A stretch of DNA of 20,177 nucleotides. Origin: a virus. Position numbers and translations under genes: made by a program. The number at the start of each line of letters is the position of its first letter. Position 1 is the first letter of the stretch. Where the stretch lies: positions 1 to 20,177 of IMG/VR virus record IMGVR_UViG_3300025325_000167; one strand, given 5' to 3'. This document shows, one piece after another, positions 13,980-19,670 of this stretch. The notes under the pieces were generated by a model. It had not been told where the DNA came from, ran no database searches, and saw only the letters and a list, made by a program, of their open reading frames with translations.

Positions 13980-14549
13980 TTAGTGGGTCGCTGGCAGCCC
14001 TAGCGCCTGTCTCCACTCGGCGCGATGTTTCGTGATTGACTGCTCCAGTGTGAGGACGTGCCCAGTGGCGTCGCCCGCGACCGCGTCCCAGATCGTGCGG
14101 CCGAACCAGCGGCCCATCCCCGCATCAGGCGGATGGGAGGCGGCGGCGTAGTCCCCAAAGAGGGCGATCCCGACTTGGTCCCAGATCATATCGCCGGGAT
14201 AGGGAATGGGGACAGGACCGGGCGCAGGCTCCTCCTCCCACGCGGCTGGAGGCTTTGGCTGGACCCAGCGATCCGGATCGATCGGCGCTTTCCCATCGCC
14301 CCAGATCGGCCCGGAATCCGTCGCGATGTCCACGATCTCGCCCGTGCCCGCCCACAGGACCAGATCGGTGGACAGCCCCAAGACGTTTGAGCCGGTGAGT
14401 TTCTCGACCAGGCCCCAATGCGCATCGCGCTGAAAGAGCTTCCACGCCGCGGCGCGGGTGAAGGCGGCCTTGCCAGGATCGGTGTGGAGCGTCCAGCCCC
14501 CCTGATCGAACAGCGCCTTCACGGTGGAGAAATGATTGGGGACACTCAT
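13980..14549 (-). CDS. Phage hypothetical protein in lysis region, 189 aa
   Basis: The ATG at 14549 overlaps the endolysin stop (ATGA). N-terminal part: FSTVKALFDQGGWTLHTDP, LFQRDAHWGLVEKLTGSN, LSTDLVLWAGTGEIVDIAT. A Pro-rich linker (about 95-115) separates this from a C-terminal part with MGRWFGRTIWDAVAG and LEQSITKHRAEWRQALGL. Proteins with this two-part layout are found next to endolysins in uncultured phages; the first half may be a wall- or virion-associated domain. No catalytic motif that I can name. Confidence 0.55.
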   Translation of the reverse strand: MSVPNHFSTVKALFDQGGWTLHTDPGKAAFTRAAAWKLFQRDAHWGLVEKLTGSNVLGLSTDLVLWAGTGEIVDIATDSGPIWGDGKAPIDPDRWVQPKPPAAWEEEPAPGPVPIPYPGDMIWDQVGIALFGDYAAASHPPDAGMGRWFGRTIWDAVAGDATGHVLTLEQSITKHRAEWRQALGLPATH

Positions 14550-14974
14550 CCGAGCCTCCGTACTCCAAGCACGCGTGCGATCGGGAATGTGTCGATCGTC
14601 ACCCCGTTGGATTGATTGCCGCCGCAGACGAGGATACGCCCAGTCTCGGCGCCCGCATAGAGGCCCACGTGCCCTTGAGCGGGATTGAGGCCACGACTGA
14701 GGATCACCACGTCGTACTCCGCTCGCGCCAAACTGCTCTCGACGGCGGTGCCAATCCCGAGCCAGGACCTCGCCGCAAGGGATTTACTGCGCGGCAACCG
14801 CTGCACCCACGCGAGCCGGCTCACAAACGCCGAGCACCACGCGATCTCGTCATGGGGCTGATCGGTGATAGGGTGGCAGGCTTCCAGACACCAGAGGATG
14901 AAGGGGTGATCGGCGGCGCCGGGGCGCTCCTCTATCTCGCCGACGAAGCGCATGGCCAGCTGGAGGAGGGTCAT
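14546..14974 (-). CDS. Endolysin, TIGR02594-like cysteine peptidase (NlpC/P60-CHAP type), 142 aa
   Basis: Cuts peptidoglycan stem or cross-bridge peptides at lysis. The catalytic Cys is C47 in DEIAWCSAFV, the His H102 in GHVGLYAG, and the polar third residue probably N120 in CGGNQSNGVTI. AARSWLGIG, YDVVILSRG and the ending ARVLGVRRLG complete the pattern of the TIGR02594 family. Length is normal for a single-domain enzyme; there is no signal peptide or wall-binding domain, so it relies on a holin. The ATG at 14974 overlaps the stop of the preceding membrane gene. Confidence 0.8.
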   Translation of the reverse strand: MTLLQLAMRFVGEIEERPGAADHPFILWCLEACHPITDQPHDEIAWCSAFVSRLAWVQRLPRSKSLAARSWLGIGTAVESSLARAEYDVVILSRGLNPAQGHVGLYAGAETGRILVCGGNQSNGVTIDTFPIARVLGVRRLG

Positions 14975-15204
14975 CCACGCGACTCATGATCGTGCTTCAT
15001 CTGATCTTGGAGCGAGCGGACGACTTCGGTGTTCGCGGTGATGGCGATGCTGTTGTCCTTCACGACCTGCATCAGGGCATCCGATTGTCCACGCCACAAC
15101 TCGGTGTAGAGCTTCACGTCCTTGCGATAGAAATGGAACATGAAGGCGGCGAGCACGCCCCCGACGCCAAGGGTGGCGAGCCACTGGGCGAACTCAGTGT
15201 CCAT
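14971..15204 (-). CDS. Small single-pass membrane protein (holin/spanin-like), 77 aa
   Basis: The ATG at 15204 gives MDTEFAQWLATLGVGGVLA with a membrane helix at about 8-26 and then a charged helical tail (ELWRGQSDALMQVVKDNSI, EVVRSLQDQMKHDHESRG). The reading up to 15369 lies inside the previous gene and is rejected. Placed directly before the endolysin, it is a good holin or inner-membrane spanin candidate. Its tail resembles that of the membrane protein at 13616-13816. Confidence 0.6.
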   Translation of the reverse strand: MDTEFAQWLATLGVGGVLAAFMFHFYRKDVKLYTELWRGQSDALMQVVKDNSIAITANTEVVRSLQDQMKHDHESRG

Positions 15205-15853
15205 CAGGCTCTCGCGGACCAGGTTCAACCGCCGAGGGGCTGAACACGATCTTGGCGGCATCCGCTTGCAGCTTCGCCAAGGACGCGCCCAGGCCCACGT
15301 GCAGCGTCTTGGTCTCCTGGACGTTTTCGTTGTGAATGTTGAGGCCAGCCTTCTGCACCAGTTCGCCAAGCTCCAGCGCCAGCTTTTGTTGATCGAGACT
15401 GGGCTCCTGGTTGATCCAGCCGCCCTCGCACCACGGACACTCGGTGACGATCACCTCACCCTTCACCCGTGTCTTCATGTGTGTCGTGCCGTTACACTCC
15501 AGGCAGAGGACTTTGTGGGTACGAGCGCGGCGCATGGCATCGGCGGCGACGTAGGGGAGCTCACGCGCCACTGGAATCGACGCAAGGACCTTCGCCCGGG
15601 TCTTGAGTGCCCGCTCGTAGGCGAGGAACAGATCGCCGGGCGTACAGTCGGCCATCAGACAGACCGTACTGAGCGTGTTCCGGCGGTGATCGGGGTTGCC
15701 GAGGAAGCTCAGGATCCGCTGAATGGTCTCGGAGGAGTCCGCCTGGGCGAGCACTTCGACGAGGACTTCGCGTCCGCCCAGTTGCTGCTCGAAGCTCTCC
15801 ACCGCGTAGCTGAGGATCGGAAGGACGGGACGGGGAGTAAGGGCGGTGCTCAT
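15194..15853 (-). CDS. DnaJ-type zinc-finger phage protein, possible small terminase, 219 aa
   Basis: The ATG at 15853 overlaps the upstream stop (ATGA). Residues 1-110 are helical (SSETIQRILSFLGNPDHRR, TPGDLFLAYERALKTRAKV), compatible with a helix-turn-helix region. C117/C120 (VLCLECNG) and C139/C142 (TECPWCEGG) form a CxxCxG pair like that of DnaJ. After it comes PSLDQQKLALELGELVQKA and an end with LGASLAKLQADAAKIVFSP. Proteins with this order occur upstream of large terminases in uncultured phages; I infer a DNA-binding or TerS-like role, unproven. Confidence 0.5.
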   Translation of the reverse strand: MSTALTPRPVLPILSYAVESFEQQLGGREVLVEVLAQADSSETIQRILSFLGNPDHRRNTLSTVCLMADCTPGDLFLAYERALKTRAKVLASIPVARELPYVAADAMRRARTHKVLCLECNGTTHMKTRVKGEVIVTECPWCEGGWINQEPSLDQQKLALELGELVQKAGLNIHNENVQETKTLHVGLGASLAKLQADAAKIVFSPSAVEPGPREPDGH

Positions 15854-16146
15854 GCGCTCCCATTCCACTCAGATTGAAACCGTGGATCACGTGCTCGCTC
15901 GTACCGCATCGCAGAGGGCAACCGCTGACGCCGCGCTCGCGCCGCGAGGATCTGTCGTTGCTGCCAGAGGTGATCCTCTGTGATCCCGGTGACACGGATG
16001 GACGCGGGTCCGTAAATCTGCAACCAACCCGGCATTCGACAGAGGCCACGAGGCTGCCCCTCTCTCATCACCAGCTCACCTCGACGGGCGTTTCCAGTCT
16101 CGGTTCGCACGGTGAGCCGCCCCATCCCATCGCGCCACGGTGTCAT
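15850..16146 (-). CDS. Hypothetical Arg-rich phage protein, 98 aa
   Basis: The ATG at 16146 overlaps the upstream TGA (TGATG); a GTG three bases earlier is equally placed behind AAGGAG. Sequence: MTPWRDGMGRLTVRTETG, RGELVMREGQPRGLCRMPG, then TGITEDHLWQQRQILAARA with a basic helix (ARRQRLPSAMRYERARD). Basic and possibly nucleic-acid binding. No family recognised. Confidence 0.5.
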   Translation of the reverse strand: MTPWRDGMGRLTVRTETGNARRGELVMREGQPRGLCRMPGWLQIYGPASIRVTGITEDHLWQQRQILAARARRQRLPSAMRYERARDPRFQSEWNGSA

Positions 16147-16454
16147 CACGAGATCTCCTTCGCGCTCCCACTATCGAGGTGCCCCACGATCTCCTCATCG
16201 GTTGGCCAGCGCCCGAAGGTCCGATACATGTAATTTTGGAAATCGAGGATGCGGCTCTGCTCGGCGTCGCGGGTGAAGCTGATCCCGGTAGACTTGAGAT
16301 CGGACTCAGTGGAGGTTGCGATCACCGGAGCGATCTGATCAGCGATTCTCGACAAGGACGCGGCGATACTGGCCAGGTGTGGAGTCTGCTGCTCCAGGGC
16401 CGTGAGAATCCGGCGGAGCACGAGCCCATTGCGGATCAGATCGGTGAGCTTCAT
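16146..16454 (-). CDS. Hypothetical helical phage protein, 102 aa
   Basis: The ATG at 16454 overlaps the preceding stop (ATGA). MKLTDLIRNGLVLRRILTAL and LEQQTPHLASIAASLSRIA give a long amphipathic helix with a coiled-coil look (about 1-45); the end (YMYRTFGRWPTDEEIVGHL) is a small acidic helix. Probably oligomeric. Not recognised. Confidence 0.5.
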   Translation of the reverse strand: MKLTDLIRNGLVLRRILTALEQQTPHLASIAASLSRIADQIAPVIATSTESDLKSTGISFTRDAEQSRILDFQNYMYRTFGRWPTDEEIVGHLDSGSAKEIS

Positions 16455-16909
16455 GACACACCCACTTGACTGAACGGTTTCTGGAGCAGGCGCTTTTGCT
16501 GATCAGCCGACCAGCCAGTCTTTGCCCACCCGGCTCGCTGAAAACAATAGCCTGGATTGGGTGACTGAATCTTCTTCTTCCACACGTAGGTCAACAGTCC
16601 ATCGGGACCGCACGTGACGCCAGCGTCCTTGAGCATCTGCTCAGCCGCCAAGATCAGTATTGAAGATCGTGTAGGTGATTCGTTTCGAAAGATCGTGCAG
16701 GTCCATCCATCCTTCCTGTTCATCGCCTGGATCCCTGAGCGTGGATGCGGTCGCCACCAACCAAAAACAGCTTGCTCGTCCAAGGAGAGCAGAATCAATG
16801 TCTCACCAGGTGGCATGAACTGCGGCGCCCCGATCTTCCGCCGGGAGTAGTGGCGATCAGCGAGCGCGGCACTGCGCGGATCGAACTTTGTGACACGTTG
16901 CCAGATCAT
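16451..16909 (-). CDS. GNAT-like protein, possibly Mom-related DNA modification, 152 aa
   Basis: MIWQRVTKFDPRSAALADRH with H20-Y21 in RHYSRR, then MPPGETLILLSLDEQAVFGW (beta strands), TCTIFRNESPTRSSILILA (about 71-87) and VWKKKIQSPNPGYCFQRAGW (about 109-128). The strand-helix order and the 'RHYS...FRNE.P..SS.L...NPGYCF..AGW' signature recur in tailed-phage proteins, and I believe they are related to GNAT-fold enzymes such as Mu Mom, which modifies adenine to escape restriction. That link is from memory of pattern, not a search. ATGA overlap with the gene before it. If real, it would protect phage DNA. Confidence 0.4.
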   Translation of the reverse strand: MIWQRVTKFDPRSAALADRHYSRRKIGAPQFMPPGETLILLSLDEQAVFGWWRPHPRSGIQAMNRKDGWTCTIFRNESPTRSSILILAAEQMLKDAGVTCGPDGLLTYVWKKKIQSPNPGYCFQRAGWAKTGWSADQQKRLLQKPFSQVGVS

Positions 16910-17064
16910 CGTGATCCCAGCCAGTCGATCAGCCCGAGGACGATCGTGACCAGCGCCCCGCTGAGCAGCCCTCCTAGTCCGAAGGCCGTGCCGCAGGTGG
17001 GGCAGAAGGGCCAGAGCCGCGCGATCCGATCGGTGTCACAGAAGACGCAGGGCTTCCTGACCAC
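16906..17064 (-). CDS. Zinc-ribbon plus membrane-helix micro-protein, 52 aa
   Basis: First gene of the leftward operon: GTG at 17064 with GAGGA five bases before it. It reads MVRKPCVFCDTDRIARLWPF, then CPTCGTAF (C6/C9 and C21/C24, a CxxC-x11-CxxC ribbon), then a hydrophobic helix (about 29-48, GLGGLLSGALVTIVLGLID). A zinc ribbon followed by one membrane span is common in tiny membrane proteins. Stop overlaps the next ATG. Function unknown. Confidence 0.6.
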   Translation of the reverse strand: MVRKPCVFCDTDRIARLWPFCPTCGTAFGLGGLLSGALVTIVLGLIDWLGSR

Positions 17065-17122
17065 GTGTCCTCAGTGAGTAGCTGATTCTCGCATGGAAGT
17101 CAAGTCAGACAAAACCCTGAGA

Positions 17123-17142
17123 TGTGAACAAACTGTGCATAA
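17123..17142 (-). promoter_or_regulatory. Pair of DnaA-box-like sites
   Basis: On the minus strand TTATGCACA (17142-17134) fits the DnaA consensus TTATNCACA exactly, and TTGTTCACA (17131-17123) differs at one base. They share orientation and start 11 bases apart, about one helical turn. An A-rich repeat lies just to the right. Possible origin or DnaA-regulated site. Confidence 0.4.
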
Positions 17143-17256
17143 GTCCTTGCTCATCAGTCGGTTACACAAAAATTCTACAAAAATCGGTGGATTCAGGCGC
17201 CTGCACAGGGGCCCGCATCCCTCCCTACCCTCGCGGACAATGCCTAGTCTCCCTCG

Positions 17257-17308
17257 GCAAGGACTATGCCATGCCTGCGGCGCTAAGCAAGGCCTATGCC
17301 AGCCTAGC
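17257..17308 (+). repeat. Imperfect direct repeat, 30-bp spacing
   Basis: GCAAGGACTATGCCATGCCT (17257-17276) and GCAAGGCCTATGCCAGCCTA (17287-17306) start exactly 30 bases apart and share the core GCAAGG-N-CTATGCCA. Possible iterons or operator sites. Confidence 0.45.
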
Positions 17309-17321
17309 ATGGCACGCGATA

Positions 17322-17347
17322 TGCTATATTGAGTGTAGTAGACTCAA
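17322..17347 (+). promoter_or_regulatory. Extended -10 promoter element with overlapping dyad
   Basis: TGCTATATT (17322-17330) matches the extended -10 form TGnTATAAT at all but one position. The dyad TTGAGT (17329-17334) / ACTCAA (17342-17347) lies over the expected start of transcription, as repressor operators often do. No good -35 hexamer is seen. Confidence 0.4.
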
Positions 17348-17467
17348 GTAGCTCAGTGTACGCTCGCGAACAAGTCAGCCAGGTTGCGACTATTGGTGAC
17401 TTTAGGCGCGGCCCAGGCAGACTTAGCCTAGCGAAGGTAGAGCGAAATAGGTCGATTGGCGTGATAG

Positions 17468-17498
17468 TTGACATACGGCACTAAGCGTGCTAAGCTTG
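17468..17498 (+). promoter_or_regulatory. Sigma-70-type promoter with tandem CTAAGC operators
   Basis: TTGACA (17468-17473), a 17-base spacer and TAAGCT (17491-17496). Tandem 9-bp repeats CTAAGCGTG and CTAAGCTTG (17481-17498) cover the spacer end and the -10. The predicted transcription start is at or next to the ATG at 17503, so the first gene may be leaderless from this promoter. The second gene encodes a ribbon-helix-helix protein, a good candidate binder. Confidence 0.65.
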
Positions 17499-17502
17499 CT
17501 AC

Positions 17503-17748
17503 ATGGAAAACATCATACAGACAGACCAGCCCAGCTTCCGGCCTGCGCCAACAGGCGTTCGAGGATGGGCGACTCGTCAGGATGCGACTCGTCACAACAG
17601 GGCGGCTGGCACTTGCACGCGCTGCGGACGTTCGTTCGTGGAGTGCTTCTCGGCCCAGTCGTGCGATGCCAACCTGGCAGAGCGCATGACGAACAGCGGA
17701 GAGATTGGCACCTTCAGGCACCGGGATACACGGCAATATCTCCCATGA
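17503..17748 (+). CDS. Cys-rich (zinc-finger-like) early protein, 81 aa
   Basis: The ATG at 17503 lies right at the expected transcription start and has no ribosome site; the stop overlaps the next ATG (ATGA). The N-terminus is Pro/Arg-rich and disordered. GTCTRCGRSFVECFSAQSC gives C38, C41, C48 and C54, a possible zinc site, followed by ERMTNSGEIGTFRHRD. First gene of the rightward operon, so perhaps a regulator or host-takeover protein; family not recognised. A rival frame over the same bases has lower quality and lacks the coupling to the next gene. Confidence 0.5.
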   Translation: MENIIQTDQPSFRPAPTGVRGWATRQDATRHNRAAGTCTRCGRSFVECFSAQSCDANLAERMTNSGEIGTFRHRDTRQYLP

Positions 17749-17930
17749 AGTCCTACCTCATTCGTGGCATCGACGACGAGCTCTGGTACGCGATACGCCA
17801 GCGAGCACTCACAGAGCGAATTGAGGTGCAAGTTGCAGTGATGAATGCACTTAAGGCGTATATTGCAAGTGTTACCAAAGGTAACGAATCGACCATCGAC
17901 CCAGAAAGTGTGACGAAAGGGAACAGGTGA
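17745..17930 (+). CDS. Ribbon-helix-helix (Arc/CopG-type) regulator, 61 aa
   Basis: MKSYLIRGIDDELWYAIRQR gives the beta strand (about 3-8) and first helix (10-24); EVQVAVMNALKAYIASV gives the second helix (28-41). This is the standard RHH fold, which binds short repeated operators as a dimer of dimers. After it comes a tail with the repeat SVTKGN twice. It is the second gene after the promoter that carries two CTAAGCkTG repeats, so self-repression is likely (inference). Start is fixed by the ATGA overlap. Confidence 0.65.
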   Translation: MKSYLIRGIDDELWYAIRQRALTERIEVQVAVMNALKAYIASVTKGNESTIDPESVTKGNR

Positions 17931-18009
17931 CTACGCTATCCCAGCGGTCAAGGCTAAGGTAGCCCACGGTGTCACGGGAATGCCACAGACAGGAGAGGAG
18001 AGGCACACC

Positions 18010-18255
18010 ATGAAACTCATACTCGGCTTGACAGTCGCGGAAGGTCGGCGAGTCGGCGAGGCGTACCCAATGGCGACACAATCGCCCTATTGCCACGAGC
18101 GGGCGGCCGATGATGACCGGTCAACCTACACGTGTACGCGGAATGCAGGCCATGAAGGACCACATGTCGCGCATGTCCCCGATGGGACCGCTGTCGTCCT
18201 ATGGCCGGCGGTCATGGCAGACCGTACGCTCTTGGCTGGCAGGAACCACAGCTAA
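18010..18255 (+). CDS. Small Cys/His-rich protein, 81 aa
   Basis: The ATG at 18010 has AGGAGAGGAGAGG upstream, a strong site; a start at 17980 is less well placed. C28, C42, H48, H52 and H55 lie in SPYCHE and TCTRNAGHEGPHVAH. 'C....GHEGPH.AH' is a common small metal-site motif in phage and actinobacterial proteins. Function unknown. It is separated by about 80 bases from the regulator. Confidence 0.6.
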   Translation: MKLILGLTVAEGRRVGEAYPMATQSPYCHERAADDDRSTYTCTRNAGHEGPHVAHVPDGTAVVLWPAVMADRTLLAGRNHS

Positions 18256-18281
18256 CCCTATATCTCGGAAAGGACAGGCCC

Positions 18282-18701
18282 ATGTACCAGACTATCGAGC
18301 TCAAGTCGGCGCCCGAAGTGAAAGCCGTCGTGCTCGCAGCCTTCCCCAGCTACCGGAAACAGAAGGCGACCCTCTCAGTGTTCAATGGCGGCGTGAATAT
18401 CAATTCCTACTGGGATGGCGGATCAAGGTCCGAGTATGCCGTCGTCGAGCTCGCCAGCCTGCAAAGGAAACGCCTACCGACACACTCTCATCCGTACTTC
18501 GATGTGGCGAGGCATGGGATCGTAAACGTTGAGACTCAGGACGTAGCCGTTGATCGTGTCGGCAATCTCACGCTCATACGCTTGCCGGCAGGCTTTGCGC
18601 TTGTCAGCGCAGGGACGTTCTGCGGAAAGCCAGCTACGGCCCATGTCTACCTGAACGCTGGGAACATGGCAAAGCTACTGCCAGGAGGAAACCACGGCTA
18701 A
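18282..18701 (+). CDS. Hypothetical early phage protein, 139 aa
   Basis: The ATG at 18282 follows AGGACAGG. MYQTIELKSAPEVKAVVLA, SYRKQKATLSVFNGGVNIN, YWDGGSRSEYAVVELASL, then LIRLPAGFALVSAGTFCGKP and ATAHVYLNAGNMAKLLP. A single domain with alternating beta strands; the 'YWdgGsR..yavV.L' and 'GFALVs.GTFCGKP..aHVY' stretches recur in uncultured phage proteins as far as I recall. Function not known. Confidence 0.55.
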   Translation: MYQTIELKSAPEVKAVVLAAFPSYRKQKATLSVFNGGVNINSYWDGGSRSEYAVVELASLQRKRLPTHSHPYFDVARHGIVNVETQDVAVDRVGNLTLIRLPAGFALVSAGTFCGKPATAHVYLNAGNMAKLLPGGNHG

Positions 18702-18751
18702 CTTGCGGCTGGGACGGATTACATTTGGCGACTAAACGGAAAGAACAGACC

Positions 18752-19093
18752 ATGAGAAAACCCAGCTACGCCCTACTCGAATCCCACGCGAGTCAGCTCC
18801 AGCATGATCTATGGTTGACACAGATCGCCTTGCAGTGTGTCCAAAACGAGCAGCCAGTCGCGAGCGAAACCATGAGAGAGGATTCCGGGCCTGCACGGTA
18901 CCGATTCGACCTCTATCGGCCTGAGAGCGCACACGGGGGGATCTTAGTGATCACGTTCAGGCTCAACGGTCAGTCGAACAGTACGACCGCACACTATTTT
19001 GAGCAGTATCGGCTCATGCCGTCCCTGGCGAGGTTCGAGCGGATCGCCTGTGAACGGTTAGCTATCAAACGGTTTGCTAGGGTGCCAGCATGA
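18752..19093 (+). CDS. Hypothetical early phage protein, 113 aa
   Basis: The ATG at 18752 has GGAAAG upstream; a TTG at 18725 is a weaker alternative. A helical N-terminus (YALLESHASQLQHDLWLTQ) is followed by a beta-like body (RYRFDLYRPESAHGGILVI) and a helical, basic end (SLARFERIACERLAIKRFA). No known family. Stop overlaps the next ATG. Confidence 0.5.
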   Translation: MRKPSYALLESHASQLQHDLWLTQIALQCVQNEQPVASETMREDSGPARYRFDLYRPESAHGGILVITFRLNGQSNSTTAHYFEQYRLMPSLARFERIACERLAIKRFARVPA

Positions 19094-19473
19094 CGGCCGG
19101 CACCTATCTCGGGCAACCACCAGATCGCATTCGGGCCACATTGCGCCTGCTGCAACACTTTCGGGCCTTTCTCGCCAGCACGTGTACCGAAATGCGCGAT
19201 CCGTACGATCACCAGTGGCGTGAGGCAGCCCAGCGGCTCACCAAGGGACAGGCTCAGCGCAAGCTGACCTGGCTCGTCCATATCGCGATTAACCGGAAGG
19301 CCGGCTGGGCCGACGACGGCTCGACCGTCAGTGACAAGGAGCGTCACTTGCGGCAGTTGGCCTACCGGCTGAACACGCCACGGTTGATCGTGCGGGAAGA
19401 CGAACTTGGGGAGTGGCGAGCGTGGATCATGGCGAGACTGCCGGAGCGGATTACCACACGGGAACAGGAATGA
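19090..19473 (+). CDS. Hypothetical early phage protein, 127 aa
   Basis: ATGA start at 19090. Helical protein: RIRATLRLLQHFRAFLAS, DHQWREAAQRLTKGQAQR, LTWLVHIAINRKAGWADD, WRAWIMARLPERITTRE. Arg- and Trp-rich, possibly nucleic-acid binding, but no motif I can name. Both ends are translationally coupled to neighbours. Confidence 0.5.
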   Translation: MTAGTYLGQPPDRIRATLRLLQHFRAFLASTCTEMRDPYDHQWREAAQRLTKGQAQRKLTWLVHIAINRKAGWADDGSTVSDKERHLRQLAYRLNTPRLIVREDELGEWRAWIMARLPERITTREQE

Positions 19474-19670
19474 GCGAACCTCTCAGAATCGGCGATCACG
19501 TGGTGTACGGGCCTGATCCGCGTGCGAAAGGCTTCACGCTTGATCCACGCGAAGTCGGCCGTGTAGTCGGACGCTACGAGAACGCAGGCGTCGAGTACGC
19601 CAAGATCGCGTATGGGATGCGGACAGCTCGCTGGCGGATCGAAGACTTGACACGAATCGAGCAAGAATGA
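19470..19670 (+). CDS. Small SH3/KOW-like beta-barrel protein, 66 aa
   Basis: ATGA start at 19470. MSEPLRIGDHVVYGPDPRA, PREVGRVVGRYENAGVEYA and KIAYGMRTARWRIEDLTRI have the strand-turn-strand pattern of small SH3-like barrels ('GD.V.y...g.GrVv......y..V.......w...dL'). Such domains bind RNA, protein or polymerase. Specific role unknown. Confidence 0.5.
   Translation: MSEPLRIGDHVVYGPDPRAKGFTLDPREVGRVVGRYENAGVEYAKIAYGMRTARWRIEDLTRIEQE

Larger units (their letters stand above)
17065..17502. other. Divergent control region (438 bp)
   Basis: Separates the leftward late genes from the rightward operon; no convincing gene. Contents: two DnaA-box-like sites (17123-17142), an A-rich repeat (17166-17184, ACAAAAAT twice), a 10-bp palindrome CAGGCGCCTG (near 17194), imperfect direct repeats (17257-17308), an extended -10 element with a dyad (17322-17347), and a consensus-type promoter with tandem operators (17468-17498). 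No convincing promoter was found for the leftward genes. Confidence 0.6.

Noticed and set aside
13137-13980. Group I intron around the homing endonuclease
   Set aside because: Both neighbouring genes are complete on their own, with starts and stops adjoining the endonuclease gene; no split coding sequence or intron core was seen.
17075-17103. Leftward promoter TTGACT-17-TACTCA before the first late gene
   Set aside because: The -10 is poor, and the implied start of transcription would exclude the gene's own GAGGA ribosome site.
17071-17154. 27-codon leftward frame MSKDLCTVCSHL
   Set aside because: No ribosome site before the ATG; its bases coincide with the DnaA-box-like sites, which explain the pattern equally well.
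17337-17410. tRNA-like words (GTAGCTCAGT) in the divergent region
   Set aside because: No matching D-stem partner, T-loop GTTCRA or acceptor stem could be found nearby.
17356-17484. 42-codon rightward frame from a GTG (VYAREQVSQV...)
   Set aside because: No ribosome site, and it runs over the promoter -35; possibly chance in a GC-rich genome.
17487-17930. Long rightward frame MLSLLHGKHHTD... fused to the RHH protein
   Set aside because: Its start lies in the promoter -10 and the upstream part overlaps the Cys-rich gene; the ATG at 17745 with ATGA coupling is better.
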